Notes under the pieces: generated by a model
Told to the model about the DNA's origin: nothing
What the model saw: only the letters and a program-made list of their open reading frames with translations
Databases searched by the model: none
NCBI GenBank assembly: GCA_023394955.1
Contig: JAEWZY010000023.1
Coordinates: 1-64,000 of the forward strand
Reading direction: 5' to 3'
Origin: Bacillota bacterium
GTDB lineage: Bacteria; Bacillota; UBA4882; UBA8346
Length of the DNA stretch: 64,000 nt
Part shown: positions 44,951 to 53,603 of the stretch, piece after piece
How the letters are laid out: each line of letters starts with the position of its first letter
How positions within the stretch are numbered: the stretch's first letter is position 1
Program-made: the position numbers and the translations under genes

Positions 44951-46347
44951 TGGTCAACCAATTGTTGAACATTGGCGACCAATTCCTCAAGGCTTTCGGT
45001 ACTGTTGGTTTCAAAGTAGATTCGGACCAATGGTTCAGTGCCCGACGGTCTGATCAAGAACCAGCTTCCATTCTCTAAAATGAATTTAAAACCGTCGGTT
45101 TTTCTAATTTCATTGACTTTAAAGACGCCGATTCGCTCCACCGATGTTGTACGACATTTTTCCAGGACAGCCGCTTTCGCCGATTCCGATAGATGAATGT
45201 CCAATCTCCGAGTGAAGAACCGGCCTACTTTGGCATACAAATCCGCTAAGGTCGCCTGTAAGGGTTTACCGGTAACCGCCCGTAACTCGGCCATCAAAGC
45301 GCAGGCCAAAATCCCATCCTTTTCGGGCAGATGTCCCTGAATACTCAAACCTCCGCTTTCCTCGCCGCCGATGATCACCTGTCTAGTCCGCATCATTTCC
45401 CCTATGTACTTGAATCCCACCGGCGTTTCCACTACTTCCACTCCATATAATTCACCCAATCTATCGACCATATGGGTAGTCGCAACAGTCCGGGCCACGA
45501 TTCCTTTAAGACCGCGGTTAGTGATCAGGTGCCACATCAATAAAGAGATTACCTGATTGGCGTTTAAATAGGAGCCGTCACTATCCACAATCCCAAAACG
45601 GTCCGCGTCGCCGTCAGTGGCTAAACCGACGGAATTCTCCCTGGATTGCGCCAAGGCGATGAGTTCTCCCAGAAACTTGCCTTGAGGATCAGGCATGGAA
45701 CCGCCGAACAAGGGGTCGCGCCGGTCATGAATCTCATTAACCAGGCATTCATTGAATAAACCGGCGAGAAAACCGCGGCCGGTAGCGTACATTGGGTCGA
45801 TTACCAGATTCAATCCGGCCTTCCTGACGGCAGCCACATCTACCAATGCCCCTAACTGTTTCAGATATGCTTCGGTAGGATCAAATCTGGTTATCAGTTG
45901 CGGGTTTGGTTGGCGTGAAACACTCTCCCCTCCCGATTGATTGCTCAGATTAGTTTCAATTGCTTGGGTAATTTCCATGGACGCCGGACCGGCATATTCC
46001 GGAATAAACTTAATACCGTTATATTCCGGCGGATTATGACTCGCTGTAAACATGATCGCTCCAAAGGCCCGGTATTGGGTTACGGCAAATGCAATTACCG
46101 GGGTTGGAAGATCTCTCTCGCCAAAGTAAACTTTAATACCATGAGCAGTAAGGGCTTGGGCCGCTTCTTTCGCAAAAAAATCCGACAGGAATCTAGCGTC
46201 ATACCCTACCACAATCCCGCGGTCCTGACCATGATTATCCTCGGTATAACGGGCAATAGCCTCCACTACACGCTGTACATTCGGCAAATTGAAACGGTTG
46301 TACATTAAATCGCGCCAACCGTCTGTTCCAAATTTAATCTCCGACAT
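44932..46347 (-). CDS. Phosphoglucomutase/phosphomannomutase family protein
   Basis: 471 residues of the alpha-D-phosphohexomutase superfamily. Active-site phosphoserine 103 in TASHNPPEYNG, Mg loop DGDADRFGI, sugar-binding loop GGEESGGLS and phosphate-binding loop RPSGTEPLVRIY are intact. Substrate (glucose, mannose or glucosamine phosphate) is uncertain; the GEESG motif fits glucose/mannose. It is the first gene of the pair with the methyltransferase. Confidence 0.92.
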   Translation of the reverse strand: MSEIKFGTDGWRDLMYNRFNLPNVQRVVEAIARYTEDNHGQDRGIVVGYDARFLSDFFAKEAAQALTAHGIKVYFGERDLPTPVIAFAVTQYRAFGAIMFTASHNPPEYNGIKFIPEYAGPASMEITQAIETNLSNQSGGESVSRQPNPQLITRFDPTEAYLKQLGALVDVAAVRKAGLNLVIDPMYATGRGFLAGLFNECLVNEIHDRRDPLFGGSMPDPQGKFLGELIALAQSRENSVGLATDGDADRFGIVDSDGSYLNANQVISLLMWHLITNRGLKGIVARTVATTHMVDRLGELYGVEVVETPVGFKYIGEMMRTRQVIIGGEESGGLSIQGHLPEKDGILACALMAELRAVTGKPLQATLADLYAKVGRFFTRRLDIHLSESAKAAVLEKCRTTSVERIGVFKVNEIRKTDGFKFILENGSWFLIRPSGTEPLVRIYFETNSTESLEELVANVQQLVDQWGKAA

Positions 46348-46623
46348 AAAATCTCCTCCTTGAAGAATCTAACTACAAATAGCGCTAATCAGAATATCAA
46401 TGATATTATAAAGCTTATTTTTACCCAAAACATCATCTTCATAACTCTCTGCCATAGCCGAATATATTATTCTTCATTCTCTATTTAGTCTCCTTTAACG
46501 ATTAAGGAAAGTTTACCATAGTCATTTTCTTGGGACAAAAAAATAGTTCCATCATCATTTAGACTCACATATTTTATTCTAACAGATGAACTAAATATCA
46601 AAATAGAAAGAGGTAGTATTCTA

Positions 46624-47013
46624 ATGAGTCATCGCCATTCTGAGGAACATAAGACCGAACCGAAACAACTCATCCCTCCTTCCGACGAAACTAAAGAGAA
46701 TAATTCTTTTCTATCGAAGAATGATATCACTCTATTAACTATGGCTACTCCTTTTTTAAGCCCTAACGCCCAAAAATTAATCTCTTTTTTCCTGAGCTTC
46801 AATCAAAGTTCATTCCCATTGCCGGACTTAGGTATAGTCTCAAATCCACTCGGTAGCAACGACGCCAAAAAATTGCTACCGGATTTACTCCCTACCTTAC
46901 TCGGCCTGGCGGGTAAGATGAATCAAAGCGGTTTTGATCCTAGTTTGTTTACCTCATTATTAGGAATGTTCAATGGTAACCCTACTCAACCAGGCCAAAC
47001 CGCAACCGATTAA
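46624..47013 (+). CDS. Hypothetical protein (129 residues)
   Basis: Not recognised. A polar N-terminus (HRHSEEHKTEPKQLIPPS) is followed by alternating amphipathic helices (MATPFLSPNAQKLISFFLSF; LLPDLLPTLLGLAGKMNQSG) and ends GNPTQPGQTATD. No signal peptide. Similar low-complexity helical small proteins occur in spore formers, but I have no basis for function. AGAGG precedes the ATG at suitable distance. It is convergent with spoVT, with a shared terminator hairpin at 47042-47066. Confidence 0.7.
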   Translation: MSHRHSEEHKTEPKQLIPPSDETKENNSFLSKNDITLLTMATPFLSPNAQKLISFFLSFNQSSFPLPDLGIVSNPLGSNDAKKLLPDLLPTLLGLAGKMNQSGFDPSLFTSLLGMFNGNPTQPGQTATD

Positions 47014-47041
47014 TAGAGGGAGTATTTTTTCTTTAAAAAAT

Positions 47042-47066
47042 AAAGTGGGGCTCTTAACCCCACTTT
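47042..47066. terminator. Bidirectional terminator between the small gene and spoVT
   Basis: AAAGTGGGG / CCCCACTTT stem with a 7-base loop. The minus-strand tail ATTTTTT follows at once; on the plus strand a T7 run follows after about 11 bases. Confidence 0.8.
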
Positions 47067-47087
47067 CAGAACTACTTTTTTTACCAA

Positions 47088-47651
47088 TCATTGCTCCATT
47101 TGTTTGGCGAGAAAACCGGCAGCGGTTTCGGAGATTTTTACTTCTAAATCGCCCATTACCACATTTGGTTCTTTACTGGAGAGTATTACTGCTCCGATCG
47201 GGTCCCCTTCGGCAATAATCGGGGCAATAACCTGGGCGGTAAATTTACATTTACCCTCATCTTCTTTTACCGGACAGGTATCGCAATATTTATGTTCGCC
47301 CGGTTTCGGCATTAAAACTACTTTTCGCTCTTCAATGGCCTTTTCAACCGCCCTAGAGATCGGTTTGTCCAAAAACTCTTTCTTAGCGGCTCCTGCTACG
47401 GCAATTACCATATCCCGATCCGCAATACAAGCAATATGTCCGGTTGACTCATAGAGAGAATCAGCGTATTCCTTTGCAAAATCTCCTAGTTCACCGATGG
47501 GAGAGTATTTTTTGAGGATTACCTCCCCTTCCCGGTCAACAAAAATTTCCAACGGGTCGCCCTCTCGAATCCGTAAAGTTCGCCGGATTTCCTTGGGGAT
47601 GACCACTCGGCCTAAATCATCGATTCGCCGTACTATTCCGGTCGCCTTCAT
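47088..47651 (-). CDS. spoVT: Stage V sporulation protein T
   Basis: A 187-residue regulator of forespore genes. The N-terminal AbrB-type swapped-hairpin domain (MKATGIVRRIDDLGRVVIPK) is nearly identical to that of B. subtilis; a GAF-like sensor domain follows from ~55. Unlike B. subtilis SpoVT as I recall it, this GAF domain carries Cys123, Cys126 and Cys135 (YCDTCPVKEDEGKC), plus Cys75, a possible metal or Fe-S site. Transcribed away from mfd. A GGGGGG-rich ribosome site precedes ATG. Confidence 0.97.
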   Translation of the reverse strand: MKATGIVRRIDDLGRVVIPKEIRRTLRIREGDPLEIFVDREGEVILKKYSPIGELGDFAKEYADSLYESTGHIACIADRDMVIAVAGAAKKEFLDKPISRAVEKAIEERKVVLMPKPGEHKYCDTCPVKEDEGKCKFTAQVIAPIIAEGDPIGAVILSSKEPNVVMGDLEVKISETAAGFLAKQMEQ

Positions 47652-47963
47652 CCCCCATTCCCCCCTTTTCTAAATCTGTTTTTTTGAATTTGGTGTCAGA
47701 GGACCTGCCACCCGTCTACCCGAAAAATATTTTAGGTCTGGGACTACTTTATTGATATTATATAGTTAAACTTTTACTTTTATTCATTAGAGCTAAGCTC
47801 ATTAACTTGATTTGGATGACTAGGATATAAATTTAGCCTAATCGCCGTCTTCTCCCTTAACTATACTCTATCAACAGGTCGGAGTTAGCTTACCCGTTTT
47901 TTTACAAACCATACTTCCAACTCAGGCACTTGTTTTCCGATTCACTTTGATCGTTTGAAGCTT
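47652..47963 (-). promoter_or_regulatory. spoVT-mfd gap with a possible sigma-G-like promoter
   Basis: This 312-base gap has no gene. On the minus strand TGAATA (47786-47781) and CTATATAA (47765-47758) resemble forespore sigma-G elements, which control spoVT in B. subtilis, but the 15-base spacing is short. No other feature is seen. Confidence 0.35.
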
Positions 47964-50900
47964 TTATTCCGGTAGCCTAAGCAATTCCAAACTATTCAAA
48001 GTAATTTTTAATAATTCTTCCAAAGGGGCGTTGATTTTCCATCGAAACAACGGAGGCCTACCCGGTTGATAGCGAAACTGGTTTCGGTGTTTCCGGAGGA
48101 TGATTAATATTTTCTCATAATCAACCCCTAACCCCACATGCAGCTTACCAATGATCTCAGTTCGTTCCTTAGTTATCGACGCGAAACCCAACTCACGGGC
48201 TAAAGCTTTTAATCTGGCAATATTTAATAGATTATCCACCGGAGCGGGCGGCGTGCCGAACCTATCAATAATCTCGGCGGTAACATCATTGACCTCGTGA
48301 ACCTTGCCGGCGCCAGCTATCTTTTTATAAATATCCACTTTTTGTTTGCCGTCGACGATATAATTTCCAGGAATATACGCGTCTACAGGTATCTCCACTA
48401 CCGGTTCAGGAAGTTCGGGACGGATCTCGCCTTTCCGTTCCCGGATTGTATCATCCAAAAGCCTGCAATAAAGCTCAAATCCAATCGCCGCAATTTGCCC
48501 ATGCTGTTCCGGTCCTAATAAATTACCGGCCCCCCTAATCTCCAAATCACGCATGGCAATTTTAAAGCCCGAGCCCAATTCGGTAAACTCCCGAATCGCC
48601 GCTAGTCTTTTCTCCGCATTCTCCGATAAAATCTTGTCTTTCCGGTAGCAGAAATATGCATGAGCAATCCGATTGCTCCGTCCAACTCTACCCCGAAGTT
48701 GATATAATTGGGATAATCCAAACCGGTCGGCGTCATAAACGATTAAAGTATTGACATTACCGATATCCAAACCGGTCTCGATGATAGTAGTGCAAACTAG
48801 AATATCAGCCTCATTGTCGTAGAAGTCCAGCATCACTCGTTCTAATTGATCTTCATCCATTTGACCGTGGGCGATGGCAATCCGTGCTTTTGGAAGCAGG
48901 TTCTGTAAATATCCAGCCATCTTTTCAATGGTCTCAACACGGTTATAAACAAAATAAACTTGCCCTTGGCGGTCTAATTCCCGCTGGATAGCTCCTCTAA
49001 TAACTTCTTCATTATATTCCATCACATGGGTACGGATGGGATAACGGTCCTGGGGAGGCGTTTCGATTAAACTGATGTCCCTGATCCCCACCAATGACAT
49101 ATGTAAAGTCCTAGGAATCGGGGTTGCTGTCAGAGTCAGCACGTCTACATTTTTCCGCAATTCTTTAATCTTTTCTTTATGGACAACTCCGAAGCGTTGC
49201 TCCTCATCAACGATTAATAATCCTAAATCTTTAAAATGCACATCGGTTGATAATAAACGATGAGTCCCGATTACCAAGTCCACTCCGCCGCCGAGGACCC
49301 CGGCAATCACTTGGCTCTGCTCTTTGGCAGTCTGGAACCTGCTTAACACTTTGATATTTACCGGGAAACCGGCAAATCGTTCTCTAAAAGTCAAAAAGTG
49401 TTGTTGCGCTAGAATCGTAGTCGGAACTAAAACTCCTACTTGTTTTCCGTCCATAATCGCTTTGAATGCGGCCCGCATCGCCACCTCAGTCTTTCCATAA
49501 CCAACGTCCCCGCAAAGCAAGCGATCCATTGGCTTATCCCGTTCCATGTCCGCCTTAATCTCCGCAATCGTCCGTAACTGGTCCGGTGTTTCTTCAAAGA
49601 AGAAGCTCTCTTCAAATTCATGCTGCCAAACGGTATCCGGTGAAAACTGATTACCCGGCGCTATTTCACGCTGGGCATAAAGATCAAGCAATTCTTCGGC
49701 CAGATCGCGAATGGACTCCTTGACCCGGTTTTTCATCTTTTGCCAGTCGGTCCCGCCTAACTTATTTAATTTGGGTGGAACATCTTCTACCCCAATATAC
49801 TTTTGGAGCATATTAATCTGATCCGTCGGAACAAACAACCGGTCTTCACCGGCATATTGAATTCTTAAATAATCCCGGTGCCCGCCGGCAATCTCCAAAG
49901 TTTCAATTCCCTGGTATTGACCAATGCCATGATTGATATGGACTACATAATCTCCGACTTTTAAATCTGTAAATGAGCTAAGCTTAACCCCACCCTCAGT
50001 GAACCGGGCTTGATACCTTTTCTTTTGTCTTCCGTAGATCTCGCTTTCAGTTAATACCAAAAGCTTAGCCGGAAGCCACTCCAAACCGGTCTCGAGATCG
50101 GTAACTTCAACCCGGACAGCATGCGGTTCGGGGGGATTATTGGTTTTTTCCACAGATATTGAAGAAGAAATACCATGCTCCCGCAATATTTCCCTTAGAC
50201 GGCGGGCTTTCTCTTTTAACGCGACAGCTAAGACTATGGTCCAACCACCGCGTAACCGGGCGTTTATCTCGTCTACCAACTTTTCGATTTTACTATGAAA
50301 CAATGGGGGTGTTTTAAAAGGGAGAGTTAAAGTATGGGCCGGAGCTATCCCTTTTGGAGTCTTGGCTAATAATGAAAGGGACCAGGGATGTTTCGGCCAA
50401 ATCCGGTTTTCCAATTCTTCCGTAGAAAGAAATACTTCTTGTTCTTTCGGAAGGACCACGCCTTTTGCTAGAAAATTCTCAAAAGCGCCGGCTGTTTCCT
50501 GGTAAATCAACCGGTATGAATCTCTGCCCCTTACCGGTTCATCGAGGATGATCCGGGCGTCGTCCATATATTCCAAAAAACTTACCAACCCCGGTTCGAT
50601 CCAAGGCAAAAATTGATCGGCCCCCGGTAACTGATGGCCCCCCGCCAATCTCTCCAATGCTTCGTTGATCTTGTTGGCTAAAGCTTCCGCTTCCATTACC
50701 CGCCCCATATCTTCTAAATGGGATACTTGTTCAGCCAAGGCTTTTTCAATTAACGGGACGCACTCTTGGAACCGTTCCAAACGCCATAGTCCTTCCCGAG
50801 CCGGTAAAATCGAGACCGATTCCTCATTTTTGGAAGATAATTGGGTATCAGCATCAAACTTACGGATCGAGTCAACCTCATCGCCGAAAAATTCCAAACG

Positions 50901-51470
50901 CATTGGTTGGCTTTGGTTTAGCGGGAAAACGTCTAAAATATCACCTCGCTGACTAAATTGTCCGGCTGCTTGAACTAGATCGACCCTTTCGTAACCCATA
51001 ACGGTCAAACGGTCTAAAAGGGCAGTCAATGGCATTTCCATTCCCAAACGAAGTGTAATTATAAACTCTGAAAAATGGGCCGGTGAAATCAAACGGCGTT
51101 GCAAAGCTTCCCATGACGTAACAACAACTAAACGTTTTTGTTGCAAAATTCGTCCTAATACCTCAACCCGTTGGGCGGTAATTTCCGGTTCATAGGCCTC
51201 TTCATGAGGGAGCAATTGATTACTGGGGAAATAGGCGATATAATCCGAACCAAGCATGTTTTCCAGATCAAGAGCAAGACGATTAGCCTGATTATTGCTA
51301 TAACTAATAATCAGGCTTTGTTGGGGTTTATCCCATACCAAGCCGGCAATAGCCAATGCCTTTTGGGTCCCGCTGATTCCGGTTAGCAAATCTTGGCTAT
51401 TACGATCAAAATATTCTTTTACCCGTTTGAAATCAGAATACCCCACGATATATTGGGCTAAGTATCTCAT
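47964..51470 (-). CDS. mfd: Transcription-repair coupling factor
   Basis: A 1168-residue ATPase that removes RNA polymerase stalled at DNA damage and recruits UvrABC. UvrB-homology region ~1-350; RNA polymerase-interaction domain ~480-550 (VGDYVVHINHGIGQYQGIE); helicase domain with Walker A LLCGDVGYGKTEVAMRAA, DEEQ box LLIVDEEQRFGV and motif VI QLRGRVGRS; then a C-terminal TRCF domain. Full length. AGGAGG ribosome site. Position between pth and spoVT matches B. subtilis. Confidence 0.97.
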   Translation of the reverse strand: MRYLAQYIVGYSDFKRVKEYFDRNSQDLLTGISGTQKALAIAGLVWDKPQQSLIISYSNNQANRLALDLENMLGSDYIAYFPSNQLLPHEEAYEPEITAQRVEVLGRILQQKRLVVVTSWEALQRRLISPAHFSEFIITLRLGMEMPLTALLDRLTVMGYERVDLVQAAGQFSQRGDILDVFPLNQSQPMRLEFFGDEVDSIRKFDADTQLSSKNEESVSILPAREGLWRLERFQECVPLIEKALAEQVSHLEDMGRVMEAEALANKINEALERLAGGHQLPGADQFLPWIEPGLVSFLEYMDDARIILDEPVRGRDSYRLIYQETAGAFENFLAKGVVLPKEQEVFLSTEELENRIWPKHPWSLSLLAKTPKGIAPAHTLTLPFKTPPLFHSKIEKLVDEINARLRGGWTIVLAVALKEKARRLREILREHGISSSISVEKTNNPPEPHAVRVEVTDLETGLEWLPAKLLVLTESEIYGRQKKRYQARFTEGGVKLSSFTDLKVGDYVVHINHGIGQYQGIETLEIAGGHRDYLRIQYAGEDRLFVPTDQINMLQKYIGVEDVPPKLNKLGGTDWQKMKNRVKESIRDLAEELLDLYAQREIAPGNQFSPDTVWQHEFEESFFFEETPDQLRTIAEIKADMERDKPMDRLLCGDVGYGKTEVAMRAAFKAIMDGKQVGVLVPTTILAQQHFLTFRERFAGFPVNIKVLSRFQTAKEQSQVIAGVLGGGVDLVIGTHRLLSTDVHFKDLGLLIVDEEQRFGVVHKEKIKELRKNVDVLTLTATPIPRTLHMSLVGIRDISLIETPPQDRYPIRTHVMEYNEEVIRGAIQRELDRQGQVYFVYNRVETIEKMAGYLQNLLPKARIAIAHGQMDEDQLERVMLDFYDNEADILVCTTIIETGLDIGNVNTLIVYDADRFGLSQLYQLRGRVGRSNRIAHAYFCYRKDKILSENAEKRLAAIREFTELGSGFKIAMRDLEIRGAGNLLGPEQHGQIAAIGFELYCRLLDDTIRERKGEIRPELPEPVVEIPVDAYIPGNYIVDGKQKVDIYKKIAGAGKVHEVNDVTAEIIDRFGTPPAPVDNLLNIARLKALARELGFASITKERTEIIGKLHVGLGVDYEKILIILRKHRNQFRYQPGRPPLFRWKINAPLEELLKITLNSLELLRLPE

Positions 51471-51568
51471 AAATCCTCCTGGTGAGTGCGGTTAACGGCT
51501 TTAAAGACCCGGGGGATTAAACATTATAGTTTATTCATCGAGCTGTAATAATTTACATTTTGCCTTGA

Positions 51569-51943
51569 TTAATCTTGAATCAAAAGATTGTTCCATAATA
51601 AATGACATCCGATGGCAAAACCCCAACTAAGGCCTGGATGAACTGGAAATAAAAAAAACAGCCCGAAGCCAAAATGAGTTAATCCTCCAGCTATCATCAG
51701 CTTTAGAGCAGCCTTTCTTTTTAGCAGAAACGCTTCCAGTCCTCCTTCGCCTAAGCCGAACAATAAATAAACCAGCCACGGTTGCAGCTGGAAAGCCATT
51801 GCTAGAGAATACTTAATCACTTCTTCTCCGAAGGGGTTTCCAAACCCAACTCGCAGTTTTTGGTTCCATTTTAAGAAACGTAAGAACCGATCCCAAAACC
51901 AAGCTAAACTTAAGGCTAGAGTAATGGCAACTAATAGTTTCAT
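51569..51943 (-). CDS. Small membrane protein with PrsW/CPBP-protease-like motifs
   Basis: 124 residues, about four membrane segments. It carries the motif order of intramembrane metalloproteases of the PrsW/CPBP type: GEEVIKY (EE pair), GLGEGGLEA, THFGFG (His) and CHLLWNN (HxxxN). Known members are 200 residues or more, so this would be a minimal or degenerate form. It lies between mfd and pth, where B. subtilis has fin (yabK), to which it is not related. Function is inferred from motifs only. Confidence 0.6.
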   Translation of the reverse strand: MKLLVAITLALSLAWFWDRFLRFLKWNQKLRVGFGNPFGEEVIKYSLAMAFQLQPWLVYLLFGLGEGGLEAFLLKRKAALKLMIAGGLTHFGFGLFFLFPVHPGLSWGFAIGCHLLWNNLLIQD

Positions 51944-52004
51944 CCAAAAATATGATTGCCTGCTTCAGGATAAATATTCAAATCAATGGTTGGTTGTCCG
52001 CTTT

Positions 52005-52580
52005 TTATTCATTAAGTATCGTGTTGCGATTAAAACGATTCATCGCCGCCGGGGCTCCTTCGGTAACAAAAGAAATTCCCGCTTGAGCCGCTCTAATAAT
52101 ACTAGCTTTGAAAACATTGAGTTCTTCACCGCTGAACGGCGTCAATACATAATTAATAATTGTCACATTGTCCGGCCGTCCAATTCCCACCCGTAATCTG
52201 GGAACTGCTTGCTCTCCGATTGCAGTCAAGCTAGAGGATAAACCCTTATGACCGCCGGCGCTTCCGGAAAGCCTGATCCGAATCTTACCCAGCGGTAAGT
52301 CCAAATCGTCATAAACTATTAAAACTTGCTTTACGGGGATTCGATAATACTTAATAATTGGCCCAACAGCTTCTCCGCTAAGATTCATGAAGGTTTGAGG
52401 TTTCACTAGGATAACCTGTTCCCCGTTGAGGATGCCTTTGCCGTAGACAGATTGAAACCCTTTTTGATCCAGTTTGATATTGATCTCGTCGGCAATGCGG
52501 TCAATCACTAAAAACCCGGCATTATGCCGGGTTTGTATATATTGGCGACCAGGATTGCCCAATCCAATCAGACAAAACAA
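52005..52580 (-). CDS. pth: Peptidyl-tRNA hydrolase
   Basis: A 191-residue enzyme freeing tRNA from stalled peptidyl-tRNA. Catalytic His in TRHNAGF, the LIGLGNPGRQY start and VYDDLDLPLGKIRIR are diagnostic, as is GGHKGLSS. The TTG at 52580 (9 bases after CGGAGG) gives the standard N-terminus; the ATG at 52589 abuts the ribosome site. It follows ctc by 23 bases, the usual order. Confidence 0.95.
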   Translation of the reverse strand: MFCLIGLGNPGRQYIQTRHNAGFLVIDRIADEINIKLDQKGFQSVYGKGILNGEQVILVKPQTFMNLSGEAVGPIIKYYRIPVKQVLIVYDDLDLPLGKIRIRLSGSAGGHKGLSSSLTAIGEQAVPRLRVGIGRPDNVTIINYVLTPFSGEELNVFKASIIRAAQAGISFVTEGAPAAMNRFNRNTILNE

Positions 52581-52603
52581 GTGAACCATCCTCCGTGTCG
52601 CAA

Positions 52604-53236
52604 TTATGCTTCCGCTTTTTTCTCCTTAACCATTTCCGGTTCCTCAGCGGCAGGTTCTTCCGTGGTTTCGGTTTCAACGGCTACTGCCGGAGCTACCGCC
52701 TGAACCACGATCTCCTCCAATGGAGTAACCGCCTCTACGCCTTTGCCTAATTCCAAATCTTTAATATAAATCTTGTCACCGGTGGCTAAATCGGCAACCT
52801 GAATTTGAATGCCGTCCGGAATATTACCCGGTAAACAGCTTACTTCCAATTCATGTAACAACAGCTCAATGATTCCGCCATCACGAGTCTTTTTCTCATC
52901 ATTAGCCACGCGTAAAGGTACTTTGACTGTGACGAGTTGGTCCATGGCTACTCTTAAAAAGTCCACATGAATTATAGAGCCTTGTACCGGGTGGCGTTGA
53001 AGCCCTTTGATCAGAACATTGGCCTTTTCAGCGTTTTTGCCCTTTTGAATCTTTAAATCAATTAATCTCCCCATACCTTCCCTGGAAACTAAACGGCTAA
53101 AATCCCGGGCATTAATGAAAAGATGTTCTGTTTGCTTCCCTTCTCCATAAATTACGCCAGGTATCTCTCCACTCTTCCGGGCCCTTTTGGCATTTCCCGT
53201 ACCCATAGTTTCTCTTACCGCAACTGTTAATTCCAT
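52604..53236 (-). CDS. ctc: 50S ribosomal protein L25/general stress protein Ctc
   Basis: 210 residues: the L25 fold at 1-95, binding 5S rRNA (GTGNAKRARKSGEIPGVIYG, HVDFLRV), and the TL5-type C-terminal beta domain ~100-190. The tail (residues ~190-210) is rich in Glu, Ala and Lys (ETEEPAAEEPEMVKEKKAEA). GGAGGAG ribosome site. Upstream of pth; in B. subtilis prs lies between glmU and ctc, but here it is absent. Confidence 0.95.
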   Translation of the reverse strand: MELTVAVRETMGTGNAKRARKSGEIPGVIYGEGKQTEHLFINARDFSRLVSREGMGRLIDLKIQKGKNAEKANVLIKGLQRHPVQGSIIHVDFLRVAMDQLVTVKVPLRVANDEKKTRDGGIIELLLHELEVSCLPGNIPDGIQIQVADLATGDKIYIKDLELGKGVEAVTPLEEIVVQAVAPAVAVETETTEEPAAEEPEMVKEKKAEA

Positions 53237-53603
53237 AATTACTCCTCCTAAAATAGGCTGTTAATACTAAGTTTTATAAAACTGCTCTACTCAGTTTTTC
53301 TTTTAACTTGCACCCGGCAAGTTAAGATTTTAAACATCCTTTAAAAAATCCGGACTATCGGACACAGCTTACAATCAACGCAATTTTTAATCCGTGTAAT
53401 ATATGTAATCAGCGTAATCAGTGTTTTAAAAAGATCGCTCACATTATAACATTCTCACTGCTTCTTGTAAACAGATATTGCCGTCATTTTCCGGACCGTT
53501 CTCGGGGCGAATCCCCTTTGCCAATATTTTCTTGGCAGCTGCGGGAAATACCCAAAGTTTTATCGGGTGAATTTTTAATCTCTACAAAATCCCCAATCTT
53601 CAC
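53237..53603. other. glmU-ctc gap: glmU remnant, leader hairpin and repeat, prs absent
   Basis: Minus strand. Immediately after the glmU TAG the same frame continues VKIGDFVEIKNS (12 codons), then loses GlmU similarity. A 9-bp stem TTAACTTGC / GCAAGTTAA with a 5-base loop (53303-53325) lies in the ctc leader. Around 53390-53425 is ATCCGTGTAATATATG followed by TAATCAGCGTAATCAG, related to 62221-62260. No prs fragment is recognised. Confidence 0.6.

Noticed and set aside
53437..53570. prs remnant in the glmU-ctc gap
   Set aside because: A short frame reads KLWVFPAAAKKILAKG, but it does not resemble the conserved parts of ribose-phosphate pyrophosphokinase.
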